A DNA stretch of 64,000 nt from the NCBI RefSeq assembly GCF_031119335.1, contig NZ_JAVHXT010000017.1, positions 1 to 64,000 on the forward strand. The letters are read 5' to 3'. This document shows positions 18,501 to 27,224 of the stretch, in pieces. The notes under the pieces were generated by a model. That model did not search any database and was not told the DNA's origin. It saw nothing but the letters and a program-made list of their open reading frames with translations. Position 1 is the first letter of the stretch. The number at the start of each line of letters is the position of its first letter. Source of the DNA: Pedobacter sp. (GTDB lineage: Bacteria; Bacteroidota; Bacteroidia; Sphingobacteriales; Sphingobacteriaceae). The translations under genes were made by a program, and so were the position numbers.

Positions 18501-21500
18501 GGTTAAGGTAGCTGCAGGTTCTACTTCTACTGTGATGCTTACTGGCGAGGTGCCATCTGAAATTACCTGAGTTTTGGCAATGGTATAGTTTACATCATCT
18601 GGCACTACCTTTAACTCGAACTGTGTACCTGCCGCAGGTATAGTTACTTCGGTATATGGATTGCCTAAAGTCAATTGCCTTTGCGTAAAATTAGTAGTAT
18701 TTAGCACAGTAACTTTGCTTGCCAGATATTTGTTAGTGCCCTTTATTTTACAAAGTACATTTAATACATGCTCGTTATAGCCTACCGTTAAGGTGATATT
18801 TTGCAAAGATTTTTCGTCTAGCGGTTTCTGTATGGTTTGATATTGGGTTGTAGTTTTATAATTAACCCTATCGTTAGGAATAATGGTAAAACGGACACTA
18901 TTTGTTGGCGATTGCACCAATGCACCCGTAACATAAAGCGAGTTATAATCGCCCCAGCTAAAATCATCGCCTACTATAACTCTCGCATCTACTCTTTTAC
19001 CTGCTTTATTTACTACATAAACGGCTAAATTTGCTGGCAAATCCATAAAAACCTTCTGCAAGTTACCCCGCTGACCTTTAACAAAAGGTTTACCCGAGTT
19101 TAACTTCACATAGGTAATCAAAAAGCCTTTTTTGGTTAAGCGCAACAGTTTCCAACCATTGGCTTTGGCATTTACTTTTTCGAATAAAAAGCGGCCGTTG
19201 GTTTGGGTAATATCGTCGTCTACTGGTTTTTTGTTTTTTAAAAAATCTGCAATTTGTTGGTTGTTTGCGGTGCCTTCCAAGCCTGTCATGTCAAACATTT
19301 CTACAAAAACACCAGATAGTACACTGGTACTGGCATTGCTAGATGGATAAACAGCGCCATCTACATAAGGCTCTAACGGTGTTAAAGGAATGTGCGCATA
19401 TTCGATATTAAAATCTAACTTTCCAATCTTTTGGTCGTCGGTAAATACACCACCCAACGAGCCTCCTGACTTAATGCCATCCATGTTATCGGTTGAAGTT
19501 AAATCCCAAGCCTCTTTGGTTACATAATTATCTTGACTGGTGCTTATAGACTCTGCGATAATGTAATACTTCTCCCCAGCGTCTTTGGATACCACCAACC
19601 TTTTAAACATAAATTCCCCAACCTTTCCACCTTCGCCCGAAGAGGTTGTCATATCTATAATTTCGTACTGTTCGCCATTACTTTCTATCGTTTTTTTGAA
19701 GTAATTGCGGTCCGGATTTCCAATATTTACCGGCCTTTCCACATATCTGGCAGCGTTTGCCTTTTCTTCGCTTATCTTTCTGCACAAATAAACATTGATA
19801 TTGTCTTTGCGCACCAGGTTGAGAGGTGCTTCCATGTAACCAACTTTAGAAATATAATTGTACTGCCTAACTGTTGCGGTCAACTCTGGCAGTTTTATAT
19901 TTTCATTTTGGTTGTAGGTTATGGTGTAAGGCTGCGAATAATAATAGGTATCAGATACCAATATCACCAAATGAGCGCCGGCTTTGTTAAAATCGTTGTA
20001 ATCGGTTAAACCAATATCAAAACTGTATTCTCCGTTCTTTTTAACTGTAGTGCTACCAATTATCCTATCGTCTTTTAAAACAGTTCCATCTTTAAAAAAG
20101 TCTTTACCAACCATGTTGCCTTTAACCAAGGTTAAACTTGTTCCCTCTGGCAAGGGCAGTTTATTGTTGGTTTTACCATCAGCATCTTTCCAATGGTAAA
20201 CATACCTGCCAGAAATTTTCATGGAGATAAACTGTGGGGCAAATGACACCTCTTGACTAAGGTTGCGGTTGGCAAAATTGGTTGCGGTAAAGGTGTTGCC
20301 TTTCCCCTGCCCATTGCTCACGTATCTGGGGTTAAAAAACAAACCATCTTGTTCGTCTGCAGGCTCAAAGTAAACTGTATAACCATCATTAACCTTATCG
20401 CCGGCAACGGCCAAGTTTGTAAAGGCAGAATTGAGTTCGCCAGTGGCCTTGGCATCAATATTATTTACGCCAACAACGGTATAAGTAGCTAAACTGCTAC
20501 CGGTTATTATCTTTTTACCTTTTGCATTAGTCATGGTGGTATAGGTTGGGATTTCCTTGGTTATACCTACCATATTAGCCACCTCTCCTTTAAGTAAATT
20601 ATTGCTGTTGCGCAATACGTACAATTTCCCTTTAAAATCTCTCTGGCTGCTCGAAGCTAATTTTACATTGGCGTTGTAGCCGTATATTTCTACAGTTTGT
20701 TCTGCTAAGTCTAATAGTGGTTTGTTTGCATCTGGTACGATAAACCAATTCGGGTCTGAGAAACGGCTATCGTTTACCCTAACTACCAAACCCTCTACCA
20801 GGGCATAGGGCTTTGTACCGTTTAACACCACTGCGTTAGAATCTAACACCTTAAATTTGGCTTTTTCTATGGGCACTTCTATTTTAAAATTACCTAATGC
20901 GTTTGTGGTAGCATTTGCTATCACTGCCGAAGCAGATAATTTTGGGGTACCGTAAGGATAAAGCATCAAATCGCTTACCAAGGCAATGCTATCCTGCATT
21001 TCGAAATTGGAAACCTGCTGACCGTTTACTATTTTGGTAACTTTTCTGTTTACCTTATATTTTGGAGCAAGCAAGGTTACTTTTAATACCTGAATATTCT
21101 TATTGGCCAAAGCATAACCTTTTTCTTCTTCGCTAAGCACCGCATTTGGATTTGCCTTTTGCTTATCCTTTTTTGATGCGTAGTTTTTACCAAAATTATA
21201 TTTTAGGTCGCCGGCTATTGTTATGGTGTAGTTAACAATAGCCTTTTCATATTTTACGGCAAATTGGCGTGTTTCTGAAACAGTCCCGCTAGCCACATGC
21301 TTTAAATACCACTCATAACTGTTGGCATCTTTTAAATAATCTTTTAATTGCTGCGCTGTTTTATAGGATATTGTGGTGTTATTGGTTGGCACGATAACAC
21401 CTAGATCTTTAACTGCAACCGGAGCCACATTTAAGGTTCTTATTGCTGATGATTTACGTGCATTAGCCTGCGAAAGACTATCTGCCTTTTTTTCTTCGAG

Positions 21501-22583
21501 AGTTTTAACCCTAACTACATGCAGTTCGTATTTACTGCTGCTATAAGCAGGCTGCCTTCTGGCTATTCCATCAAAAAAGCCTATATCTTTGACATTTTCG
21601 ATAAAATTCCAATCAAATACCAGGTCGTTAAGATTTGTAATTCTTCTTGCTGTTGCAGGGGTATTTATGGTAAAAAAAGATGGCAGTTCTTCGCCGTATC
21701 TAAATTCTGCAGCAGTGCTGATGCCTTTATTTTTAAATACGATTTTGCCAGTTGGGTCTGATGCGATTACCCTCCAGGCATAACGTTTGCCTATTTTTAA
21801 AGGAGGATCTGATGGTGATAATATGGTTGTTGTGCTATTTACTACTGTACGTTGAATCAACAGCCTAGAGGTGGCATTTAAAGCCTGATTTGGGTCTGTT
21901 CTAACATCACTGGGCATCTCCGCCACCTGAAATTCGTAGTTAATACCAGCTAAAGGCAAATAATTTACCCAAACAAAAGACTGGCCCGCAATTGCCGGAA
22001 TGGTAGCATTAGCCGTGGGATTGATAAGCACTGGCGCATCTGGATAAAAAATGTTGATGGAAGAACAGCCCATTGGCGCCGCTGCAGATAAAACCTGATT
22101 GTTGGCCATATCAACAGCTTTGATGCAAAAACTGTAATTGCCTTCTGGTAAACGAGAAGTCTGTACTATTTTCACTTTATCTACACCGTAAACATTAAGC
22201 GTGTTTAAATCAAAAATATCTTTTAAGGCTAAGCCATTTAGTTGTTTAGTTTCATTAGGGCCTAACACTATGGGCTGTAAGGGTACATAGTTAGATTTGG
22301 TAGAAATCCTAATGCCATTATCGCCCTGCAACTCTCCTGTTAACTTTATATTCTTTTGCGTGGCACTTAAATTTTGGATAATGAGCAATACCTTATTGGC
22401 ATTTTGAGCACTATAATCTGAGTAAAATGGCGAGTATGGCGGCGAAATATTTATGGTTATATTTACTGTTGGCGTTACAGTTGTTTGTGCAAAAACCTGC
22501 GATTTACCAAGTGCAATAATCAACAACAAAAATAAAATTGATATGCTTTTATAATTTTGCTTAAAATGATAAAGATTGTTCAT
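15516..22583 (-). CDS. Giant exported protein (2355 residues), possibly TANFOR-like
   Basis: This very large secreted or surface protein starts with a signal peptide that ends in SQVFAQ at about residue 33. The start of the mature part (NITINISPPYSPFYSDYSAQ) recalls the TANFOR-type N-terminus of large Bacteroidota surface proteins, an identification from memory. Two Fn3-like sandwiches follow (about 180-300 with WRVIASDPTGK; 300-440 with YELHVVRVK). Next comes a long array of transthyretin/carboxypeptidase-regulatory-like beta domains up to about 1500 (for example FVEMFDMTGLEG, DDDITQTNGRFLFEKVNAKA). The C-terminal 800 residues are beta-rich and end in a Cys cluster (about 2300-2330, CNSSCQTPCW...CSPIPC). 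I see no typical type IX sorting domain at the end. It is flanked closely by a barrel-like gene (18 bases upstream) and the Fn3 gene. Function is unknown. Confidence 0.78.
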   Translation of the reverse strand: MNNLYHFKQNYKSISILFLLLIIALGKSQVFAQTTVTPTVNITINISPPYSPFYSDYSAQNANKVLLIIQNLSATQKNIKLTGELQGDNGIRISTKSNYVPLQPIVLGPNETKQLNGLALKDIFDLNTLNVYGVDKVKIVQTSRLPEGNYSFCIKAVDMANNQVLSAAAPMGCSSINIFYPDAPVLINPTANATIPAIAGQSFVWVNYLPLAGINYEFQVAEMPSDVRTDPNQALNATSRLLIQRTVVNSTTTILSPSDPPLKIGKRYAWRVIASDPTGKIVFKNKGISTAAEFRYGEELPSFFTINTPATARRITNLNDLVFDWNFIENVKDIGFFDGIARRQPAYSSSKYELHVVRVKTLEEKKADSLSQANARKSSAIRTLNVAPVAVKDLGVIVPTNNTTISYKTAQQLKDYLKDANSYEWYLKHVASGTVSETRQFAVKYEKAIVNYTITIAGDLKYNFGKNYASKKDKQKANPNAVLSEEEKGYALANKNIQVLKVTLLAPKYKVNRKVTKIVNGQQVSNFEMQDSIALVSDLMLYPYGTPKLSASAVIANATTNALGNFKIEVPIEKAKFKVLDSNAVVLNGTKPYALVEGLVVRVNDSRFSDPNWFIVPDANKPLLDLAEQTVEIYGYNANVKLASSSQRDFKGKLYVLRNSNNLLKGEVANMVGITKEIPTYTTMTNAKGKKIITGSSLATYTVVGVNNIDAKATGELNSAFTNLAVAGDKVNDGYTVYFEPADEQDGLFFNPRYVSNGQGKGNTFTATNFANRNLSQEVSFAPQFISMKISGRYVYHWKDADGKTNNKLPLPEGTSLTLVKGNMVGKDFFKDGTVLKDDRIIGSTTVKKNGEYSFDIGLTDYNDFNKAGAHLVILVSDTYYYSQPYTITYNQNENIKLPELTATVRQYNYISKVGYMEAPLNLVRKDNINVYLCRKISEEKANAARYVERPVNIGNPDRNYFKKTIESNGEQYEIIDMTTSSGEGGKVGEFMFKRLVVSKDAGEKYYIIAESISTSQDNYVTKEAWDLTSTDNMDGIKSGGSLGGVFTDDQKIGKLDFNIEYAHIPLTPLEPYVDGAVYPSSNASTSVLSGVFVEMFDMTGLEGTANNQQIADFLKNKKPVDDDITQTNGRFLFEKVNAKANGWKLLRLTKKGFLITYVKLNSGKPFVKGQRGNLQKVFMDLPANLAVYVVNKAGKRVDARVIVGDDFSWGDYNSLYVTGALVQSPTNSVRFTIIPNDRVNYKTTTQYQTIQKPLDEKSLQNITLTVGYNEHVLNVLCKIKGTNKYLASKVTVLNTTNFTQRQLTLGNPYTEVTIPAAGTQFELKVVPDDVNYTIAKTQVISDGTSPVSITVEVEPAATLTIKVTEEYNKFVQNGLFGTFEKAKQKSSYFSYFIDGMDEDEYELVNPYGSGIFATATLASTDTRTLRRLPLSKYIYVGATKEGYIGDSKLCYSYGAKTMAVTLDLKLSDLDIKAVHGFPVELTAAVKQSNGQYLISGRLNPSAGNNINLKVKSTTGKLEFYKVLIDVIKISGRGTLAVPANGMTFVQNSIDARLFDKYDVKITSKGGLSLKQERELGSILGKVAVDLVSFSKGVSTSSSDDLGDKNYLYLNKESANYALITSLPADKTTPYFSTFSTATSDMLAGNYMVSTQAKSKPIFYGADDIAITPQGKVTLSSAGMEFTGAITPNLEAVALVNPAIAKYKLSSSDFSSSEEIPFNIKLRDWELKVNTWKYGAKGLFVAGDLFTNGLTVPFDKLQIFNNKIGFGNFNVTSLKILGAFPITINGSKALVSFGYDRGYAKEKGAWSLSVLAKPTNDQQTYLAGLKGLDDLLPTDVIQIKNINLYDTGNDADTRLILDENQPAVTLNTISKFKPGSIWGDASSITIRGDLNMEIPGFTGLDAVVYDLIYRNENGVLKHKHEKTFKNVGLDTKGMLVKFSDKPEDQKFNGGELFLRGVLMDKDPSASYQIAVDLTKTKDETKLAIPQKINGNIPRVYLSYNTNYLNHAQSYNAKVANTSESYLNGANGFTTVTNNQWNYFTFQGDLTGASGVNPSPMSFTIKGDVVANSANVGVQNMDAGGVKGLSIVYDFKEKALIGSGHVNQVTSFATMDLDLEMKLGSSNWYMFANGTADIPHSPFTKVGVGFMVGNSNITPSQKASFYKHFDGRDLPDKAEETFGSIKGILFILSAEMPIPKLPQFDLPLDPVAKIELKHGLYATAYFKADFPSDPEKISFTIGGRVGAFVKLSAAASIGLACAGVSLGADMNFTLVGKVEPFAPSFYASAAVALTLKGEAYVGAGICNSSCQTPCWDAGLFEVCSPIPCVRVGLNKQVKVSFGANIKNASFGFEEFKVDFF

Positions 22584-22601
22584 AACGTTGATTATTGAGT
22601 T

Positions 22602-24281
22602 TTAAAAAGAATGTACCAAACCAAGGTTAGACCTTAGCTCATTAAAAGATGGCAGCGTAATGTCTTTAGAGTTACTTTTAAGATAGCCAAGTGTAAATGT
22701 TGCGGCATTTCTTTTTCCTATGCGATAAGAACTGTTAAAATTGGCGTTAAAAATACTACCTGCATCAACACTGTTATTTTCTTGTAACTGATAACTTAGG
22801 GATGCGCCTAAACCTAGCTTACCTTTATCTATTGCCTGATTAATGCCCAAAGTTGGTCCATAAAAAATAGTTCTACCGAAAGCAACATCAGCTACGGTGT
22901 AGCTCATATTTGCACTGGCGCCAAATGCCTTTTTAGGCAAACCAAACTGGTAAGAAAAGTTTAACATTTTACTATTAGACTTGCTGTTTGGTTTAGTAAA
23001 ATTGTTTAAATCTACCAGCGATTGTAGGTTGCCCACCAAAATAAAACCGTGAGCAATGGCTTCTTTATTGATGCTGTACCTTAAAACAGAACTTAGATTG
23101 TGGTTTGTTCTCGCCACACGGAATTGGTCTATTACCGGGTTTAAACCGCGGTCTTGTGTAATGCCAAAATTGGTGTAGCGCAAATCTACACCGTAACTTG
23201 GCCTATTAAATGATACGTTTACCGAGCCTATTTTTCGGTTAGAGCGCAATGCTTTATCTTTTAAAATATTATCATTCTGCAAACCAAAGCTACCCCCTAC
23301 CTGCATTTGACCTTTTAACAGCCTAACCATGGTTTCGATGGTATAATTTTGTACGTCAGTTTCGAAATAGTAAGCACCCATGCTTTTATAATCGGGGTCT
23401 ACCCTGCGGTATCGTAGCTTGATATTGTAATTGGTAGCATTGTAGCCTAAACTTGTTTGTCCGGCGGTAAGTAATTGTGTAGACGAGTTTAGTGTCACCA
23501 AATCCTTAATGAAATCTATTTTATCTAATTTTAAGTTTTTAACGGTATCAGACAATACATTTCTGGTGTAAATACTGCCTGCAACATCCATATCCCAAAC
23601 AAATCTTTTTAAGAAACTGAACTTAGAAGAAATACCTAACACCATATTTTCTGAAGGATTTAAAATACCGGAGGTTACTGGTCTAGTAAGTGATGTAGGG
23701 TCGTCTTTTGCGTTTAAGAAAATCACATCAACGTGGTTGCGTTCTGTGCCCAATCCAATTTTAGCACTATAGCCCGTACGTTTGTAAGCAGGTTGTTGTG
23801 CCAAAGCTAAGGGTTGGTTCAGGTCTTCCTCTATGGCTTTGTTAAATCTTCCGTACACAAAACCTAAGCGTAACTTACCAGGATTTAACTCTACTCCACC
23901 GCCCAAAAAATTATGTCCCGCTAAGGTAAATGGGGAAAACTCTAAACTTTGCCAACCTGCATGAACTGTAACCCATTTATAGGTTGGACTAATGCCATAT
24001 TGATTAAAAGGCTGTGTGTAGCTACGCTGTTGGTCGCTAACTACCACCGAAAACGGAAAAGAAACCCCATACAATGATAAAGTCGGTGCGCCATTAAATA
24101 TGTAGTTAAAATCTCTTTGCCTAGCGGGAATACCTTTTACATTGTAAGTACCCAAACCAATACCCAAAGTGCCGCTTAAAGCAAAAGGTTTTTGCTTGGT
24201 AATTTGTGCCACATCTTGTCCTTTTGCATTGAAGAGAAAACATGTAACTGATAAGCACGAAAGAATGACTAGCCTCTTCAT
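22602..24281 (-). CDS. Predicted outer-membrane beta-barrel protein of a surface-protein operon
   Basis: This protein of about 559 residues starts with a signal peptide (KRLVILSCLSVTCFLFNAKG). An in-frame ATG exists at 24323, but the ATG at 24281 fits better. The mature part alternates polar and hydrophobic residues in many short strands (LRLGFVYGRFN, GYSAKIGLGTERNHVDVIFL, YNIKLRYRRVDP, MQVGGSFGLQND, GVDLRYTNFGIT, LGLGASLSYQL, AATFTLGYLKSNS), the pattern of an outer-membrane barrel. I recognise no named family, and it is larger than PorP/SprF-type partners. It lies 18 bases upstream of the giant protein gene and about 73 bases downstream of the collagen-like gene, so it may export or anchor one of them. 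Confidence 0.7.
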   Translation of the reverse strand: MKRLVILSCLSVTCFLFNAKGQDVAQITKQKPFALSGTLGIGLGTYNVKGIPARQRDFNYIFNGAPTLSLYGVSFPFSVVVSDQQRSYTQPFNQYGISPTYKWVTVHAGWQSLEFSPFTLAGHNFLGGGVELNPGKLRLGFVYGRFNKAIEEDLNQPLALAQQPAYKRTGYSAKIGLGTERNHVDVIFLNAKDDPTSLTRPVTSGILNPSENMVLGISSKFSFLKRFVWDMDVAGSIYTRNVLSDTVKNLKLDKIDFIKDLVTLNSSTQLLTAGQTSLGYNATNYNIKLRYRRVDPDYKSMGAYYFETDVQNYTIETMVRLLKGQMQVGGSFGLQNDNILKDKALRSNRKIGSVNVSFNRPSYGVDLRYTNFGITQDRGLNPVIDQFRVARTNHNLSSVLRYSINKEAIAHGFILVGNLQSLVDLNNFTKPNSKSNSKMLNFSYQFGLPKKAFGASANMSYTVADVAFGRTIFYGPTLGINQAIDKGKLGLGASLSYQLQENNSVDAGSIFNANFNSSYRIGKRNAATFTLGYLKSNSKDITLPSFNELRSNLGLVHSF

Positions 24282-24354
24282 AAGTTCAATAATTAAAATG
24301 TAAGAATGTTTGAATAGTGCCATCTCCGTATAGAAATGTCACTTTTAGGCTTTA

Positions 24355-26394
24355 TCAGTTTAGTTTCTTGAAATCCTTATCTCGCAAATTGAGCTTTTGC
24401 ATGGTTTGCAACATTGGCGTATTTTGGTTAATGTTGCTCAGCGTTCCAGTTGAACTTGGTGGAACAATCACTATCCTTACTTTATCTACTGCATTAAAAG
24501 TTGGTGAGGTGGTATTAAACTTACAGACTACTCTCACTTTTGCAGTTGTGGCATCAATTCTAAGATGATAATTGTAAAAATAACTCACACCAATACCGTA
24601 ATCTGTATAGTTCAGTTGTTTCCAACTTGATACTCCTGGGCCTCCATTGTTACGCAAATACACTAGTACTGTTCCCGTATTTGCAGCTGCAACATTTGCG
24701 GCAGGAATATTAAAGACTGAAGTGGTGTCATTTGCAAATGTACCTTGTTTGGTAAGCACGTACGTATCACCAGTTTGATATTTCCAATAGAAAGTAAATG
24801 TGTCTGCAGTTTCCAATGCAATTACGTTTGAGTTCCCATCAGCACCTTTTAGTGAAGTGCCCGGATATGGCCAAGCACCTCCAGCTTTAGGACCGTACAT
24901 GGTATAGGTAGTTAAATCGATGTAAAAATCGCCGTCGTTACCTTGGGTGTTTTGAGGAGGAGCGCCACCATTTAAAATGCTGTTTCCGTTCGTTCCATTT
25001 GTACCGTCGGCTCCTTTTAAATTTATGCCTGTTGATGGCCATCCCGCTATGGTTTTAGGCCCTAAAAATGTAGCAGGATACTTCATCACGTAAAAATCAC
25101 CAACTTTACCTAGTGCTGGGGCAGGATAATAATCTCCCGCATAAATTACAGAACCATCTGCACCGGCAGGGCCAATTGGACCTTGTGCGCCGTCAGCTCC
25201 GCGTAATAAAAGGCCAACACCCCAGCCATCTACGTTTTTTGGTCCGTATAATAAATAATTGGTTCTGTCTAAGTAATAATCGCCATTTGCACCGGTTGAT
25301 AAATCTGGCGTACCCAAACCGCTGTGCGTTACACTACCGTTGGTTCCGTTAGTTCCATTGTTACCTCTTAACGTAGTTGGGCTTCCCCAACCGCCAGTAG
25401 TTTTTGGCCCATATAAATTACCTGAAGTGGTATCTAAGTAGTAATCGCCGTTTACACCCAATCCTGGCGCTGGCGAACCTGCACCGCTATAAATTACACT
25501 ACCATCTTTTCCTGCTGGCCCAGTGGGACCTTGCGCACCATCAGCACCTTTTAATAAAAGTGGCGTACCCCAACCAGCGCCAGATTTAGGCCCATAAAGT
25601 TGGTAATTGGCTCTATCTAAATAATAATCGCCAACAGCGCCAATGCCTAAAGATGGTGCACCGTTACCACTCAAAGTAGTGCTGCCATTGGTGCCGTTTG
25701 TACCATTGGCACCAGTAGCACCAGTTGAGCCAGTCGCACCTTTTAAAATTAGTGGACTTCCCCAACCAGCAGCCGTTTTAGGGCCGTATAAATTTCCTGT
25801 GTTTTTATCTAAGTAGTAATCGCCATTTATGCCAATACTTGTTGCAGGCGCTCCTGTACCGCTATACATGATACTGCCATCTTTCCCAGCAGCACCAGTT
25901 GGCCCTTGCGCACCATCTGCACCTCTCAGCAAAATTGGTGTTCCCCAACCTGCACCCGACTTAGGGCCGTAAAGCAAATAATTGGTTTTATCGAGGAAAT
26001 AATCGCCGTTTATACCTACCGCAGCAGAAGGTGTACCGCTGCCACTCAAAGTTGTACTTCCATTGGTGCCGTTAGTTCCATTGGTTCCGTTTGCACCAGT
26101 AGCTCCCGTTGCACCCATTAGCGTAAAAGGAGTGCCCCAACCCGCTACTGTTTTTGGGCCGTACAAATTTCCGTTGTTTTTATCGAGGTAATAGTCGCCG
26201 TTTACACCAAGCGTTGTGGCAGGCACGCCCGTACCGCTGTACATAATGCTGCCATCTTTGCCTGCCGCACCAACTGCACCTGCAGGACCACTCGGACCAG
26301 CAGGGCCTTCGGGGCCAGTTAAACCTGCTTCGGAGCAAGCATTAAACAACAGAGCGATAGTGATGATGACTAGGAAGAGTAGGCTTTTTTTCAT
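24355..26394 (-). CDS. Collagen-like repeat lipoprotein with eight modules
   Basis: This 679-residue surface lipoprotein has a lipobox ending at Cys20 (LLFNAC). The body consists of eight tandem modules. Each pairs a Gly-X-Y run (GPEGPAGPSGPAG, GATGATGANGTNG, GADGAQGPTG) with a globular unit built around GDYYLD.....LYGPK..GWG. The first six modules alternate between two types: odd ones read DGSIMYSGTG...GNLYGPK and even ones NGSTTLSGSG...YLLYGPK, giving a higher-order repeat of about 134 residues. The last two are more divergent (GDFYVMKYPATFLGPK, GDFYIDLTTYTMYGPK). A C-terminal domain of about 150 residues without repeats follows (DTFTFYWKYQTGDTYVL). Triple-helix formation and surface display are inferred. 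It leads the operon of the barrel, giant and Fn3 proteins. Confidence 0.85.
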   Translation of the reverse strand: MKKSLLFLVIITIALLFNACSEAGLTGPEGPAGPSGPAGAVGAAGKDGSIMYSGTGVPATTLGVNGDYYLDKNNGNLYGPKTVAGWGTPFTLMGATGATGANGTNGTNGTNGSTTLSGSGTPSAAVGINGDYFLDKTNYLLYGPKSGAGWGTPILLRGADGAQGPTGAAGKDGSIMYSGTGAPATSIGINGDYYLDKNTGNLYGPKTAAGWGSPLILKGATGSTGATGANGTNGTNGSTTLSGNGAPSLGIGAVGDYYLDRANYQLYGPKSGAGWGTPLLLKGADGAQGPTGPAGKDGSVIYSGAGSPAPGLGVNGDYYLDTTSGNLYGPKTTGGWGSPTTLRGNNGTNGTNGSVTHSGLGTPDLSTGANGDYYLDRTNYLLYGPKNVDGWGVGLLLRGADGAQGPIGPAGADGSVIYAGDYYPAPALGKVGDFYVMKYPATFLGPKTIAGWPSTGINLKGADGTNGTNGNSILNGGAPPQNTQGNDGDFYIDLTTYTMYGPKAGGAWPYPGTSLKGADGNSNVIALETADTFTFYWKYQTGDTYVLTKQGTFANDTTSVFNIPAANVAAANTGTVLVYLRNNGGPGVSSWKQLNYTDYGIGVSYFYNYHLRIDATTAKVRVVCKFNTTSPTFNAVDKVRIVIVPPSSTGTLSNINQNTPMLQTMQKLNLRDKDFKKLN
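24900..26330 (-). repeat. Tandem collagen-like modules in DNA
   Basis: Repeats of about 200 bases encode the eight Gly-X-Y plus GDYYLD units of the lipoprotein, with an AB alternation of about 400 bases in the first six. The DNA similarity is high enough to allow copy-number change by recombination. Confidence 0.75.
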
Positions 26395-26526
26395 GTCTTT
26401 ATATTTTTTCAGCGTTTTTTAGCTGGCATTAAAGATTTTACGTATTGAAGTTAGAGAACCGCAGCCCTCTGTAGCTTAAATTATCGATAAAGGGATAGGA
26501 ATAATCGGCAAAGGGAAACGCCTAAG

Positions 26527-27141
26527 CTAAAATGCAGGGTTCATGGCATCTGGTCTGTAAATTACCTTGAATTTTCCTTCGGTTAACTTGCTGCTTTTTT
26601 TAGGGTTAGTTTCGTAAACAGCATGTAAGGTTGGCGAAAATGTGCCTTCAATTACATAAGCTTTTTTATCAGATTTGTCGATGCTAAGGAGCTGAACAGT
26701 GTTCTCTTGAACAGGATATTCGAAAGTAGTACTGGCCATTTCCTTATCCGAACTTTTAGCCTCTGGGAAATAGAACACACCGCTCAACATGCCATTGTCG
26801 TTTCTAGTGGATGGATAGTTGCCGGGTTTCAGTTCAGTTGCCGAATGAAATGACACATCCATTCGTGAACCATCTTCCGCCTCTGCGAAAATAGAAAACT
26901 GATGACCCAGCTCTTTATAGCTAACGTTGTAGGCCTTAAACTCTTTGGATGGAAATGCTTCCCATAATACGCCGTCAATTTTTACGGAGAAGTATTCTTT
27001 TGTGTTTTTTGAGGTTTGGGTATTTCCATCAGTTGGCTTTGAACCCGAGTTAGAGGTGCAAGAAAATACAGTGGCTATCATTAACAATAATAGCAGCTGT
27101 ACATTTTTTTGGGATGATTTTAAATTCGTCTTCATATCCAT
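26527..27141 (-). CDS. Small putative lipoprotein of unknown function
   Basis: This 204-residue product has a long N-terminus, a hydrophobic stretch (VQLLLLLMIATVFSC) and a lipobox Cys at about residue 28, followed by a Ser/Thr/Lys-rich linker. The mature part begins with YFSVKIDGVLWEA, a start often seen in small Bacteroidota lipoproteins with a beta-sandwich fold, and contains GNYPSTRNDNGMLSGVFYF and YVIEGTFSPTLHAVYE. Met3 is an alternative start. It lies between the two-component genes and the collagen-like lipoprotein, all on the same strand, and may be part of that group. I do not recognise a functional family. Confidence 0.65.
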   Translation of the reverse strand: MDMKTNLKSSQKNVQLLLLLMIATVFSCTSNSGSKPTDGNTQTSKNTKEYFSVKIDGVLWEAFPSKEFKAYNVSYKELGHQFSIFAEAEDGSRMDVSFHSATELKPGNYPSTRNDNGMLSGVFYFPEAKSSDKEMASTTFEYPVQENTVQLLSIDKSDKKAYVIEGTFSPTLHAVYETNPKKSSKLTEGKFKVIYRPDAMNPAF

Positions 27142-27224
27142 AAGATTTGATATTAAATCTATGGATCATAGGAAGTTGTATCTTTTTTTAATCTATAAAG
27201 TATATCAAATAATCGATGAAGGAA

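Noticed and set aside
25113..26422. Several plus-strand frames within the collagen-like gene
   Set aside because: They are shadows of the repetitive Gly-X-Y coding sequence on the minus strand.
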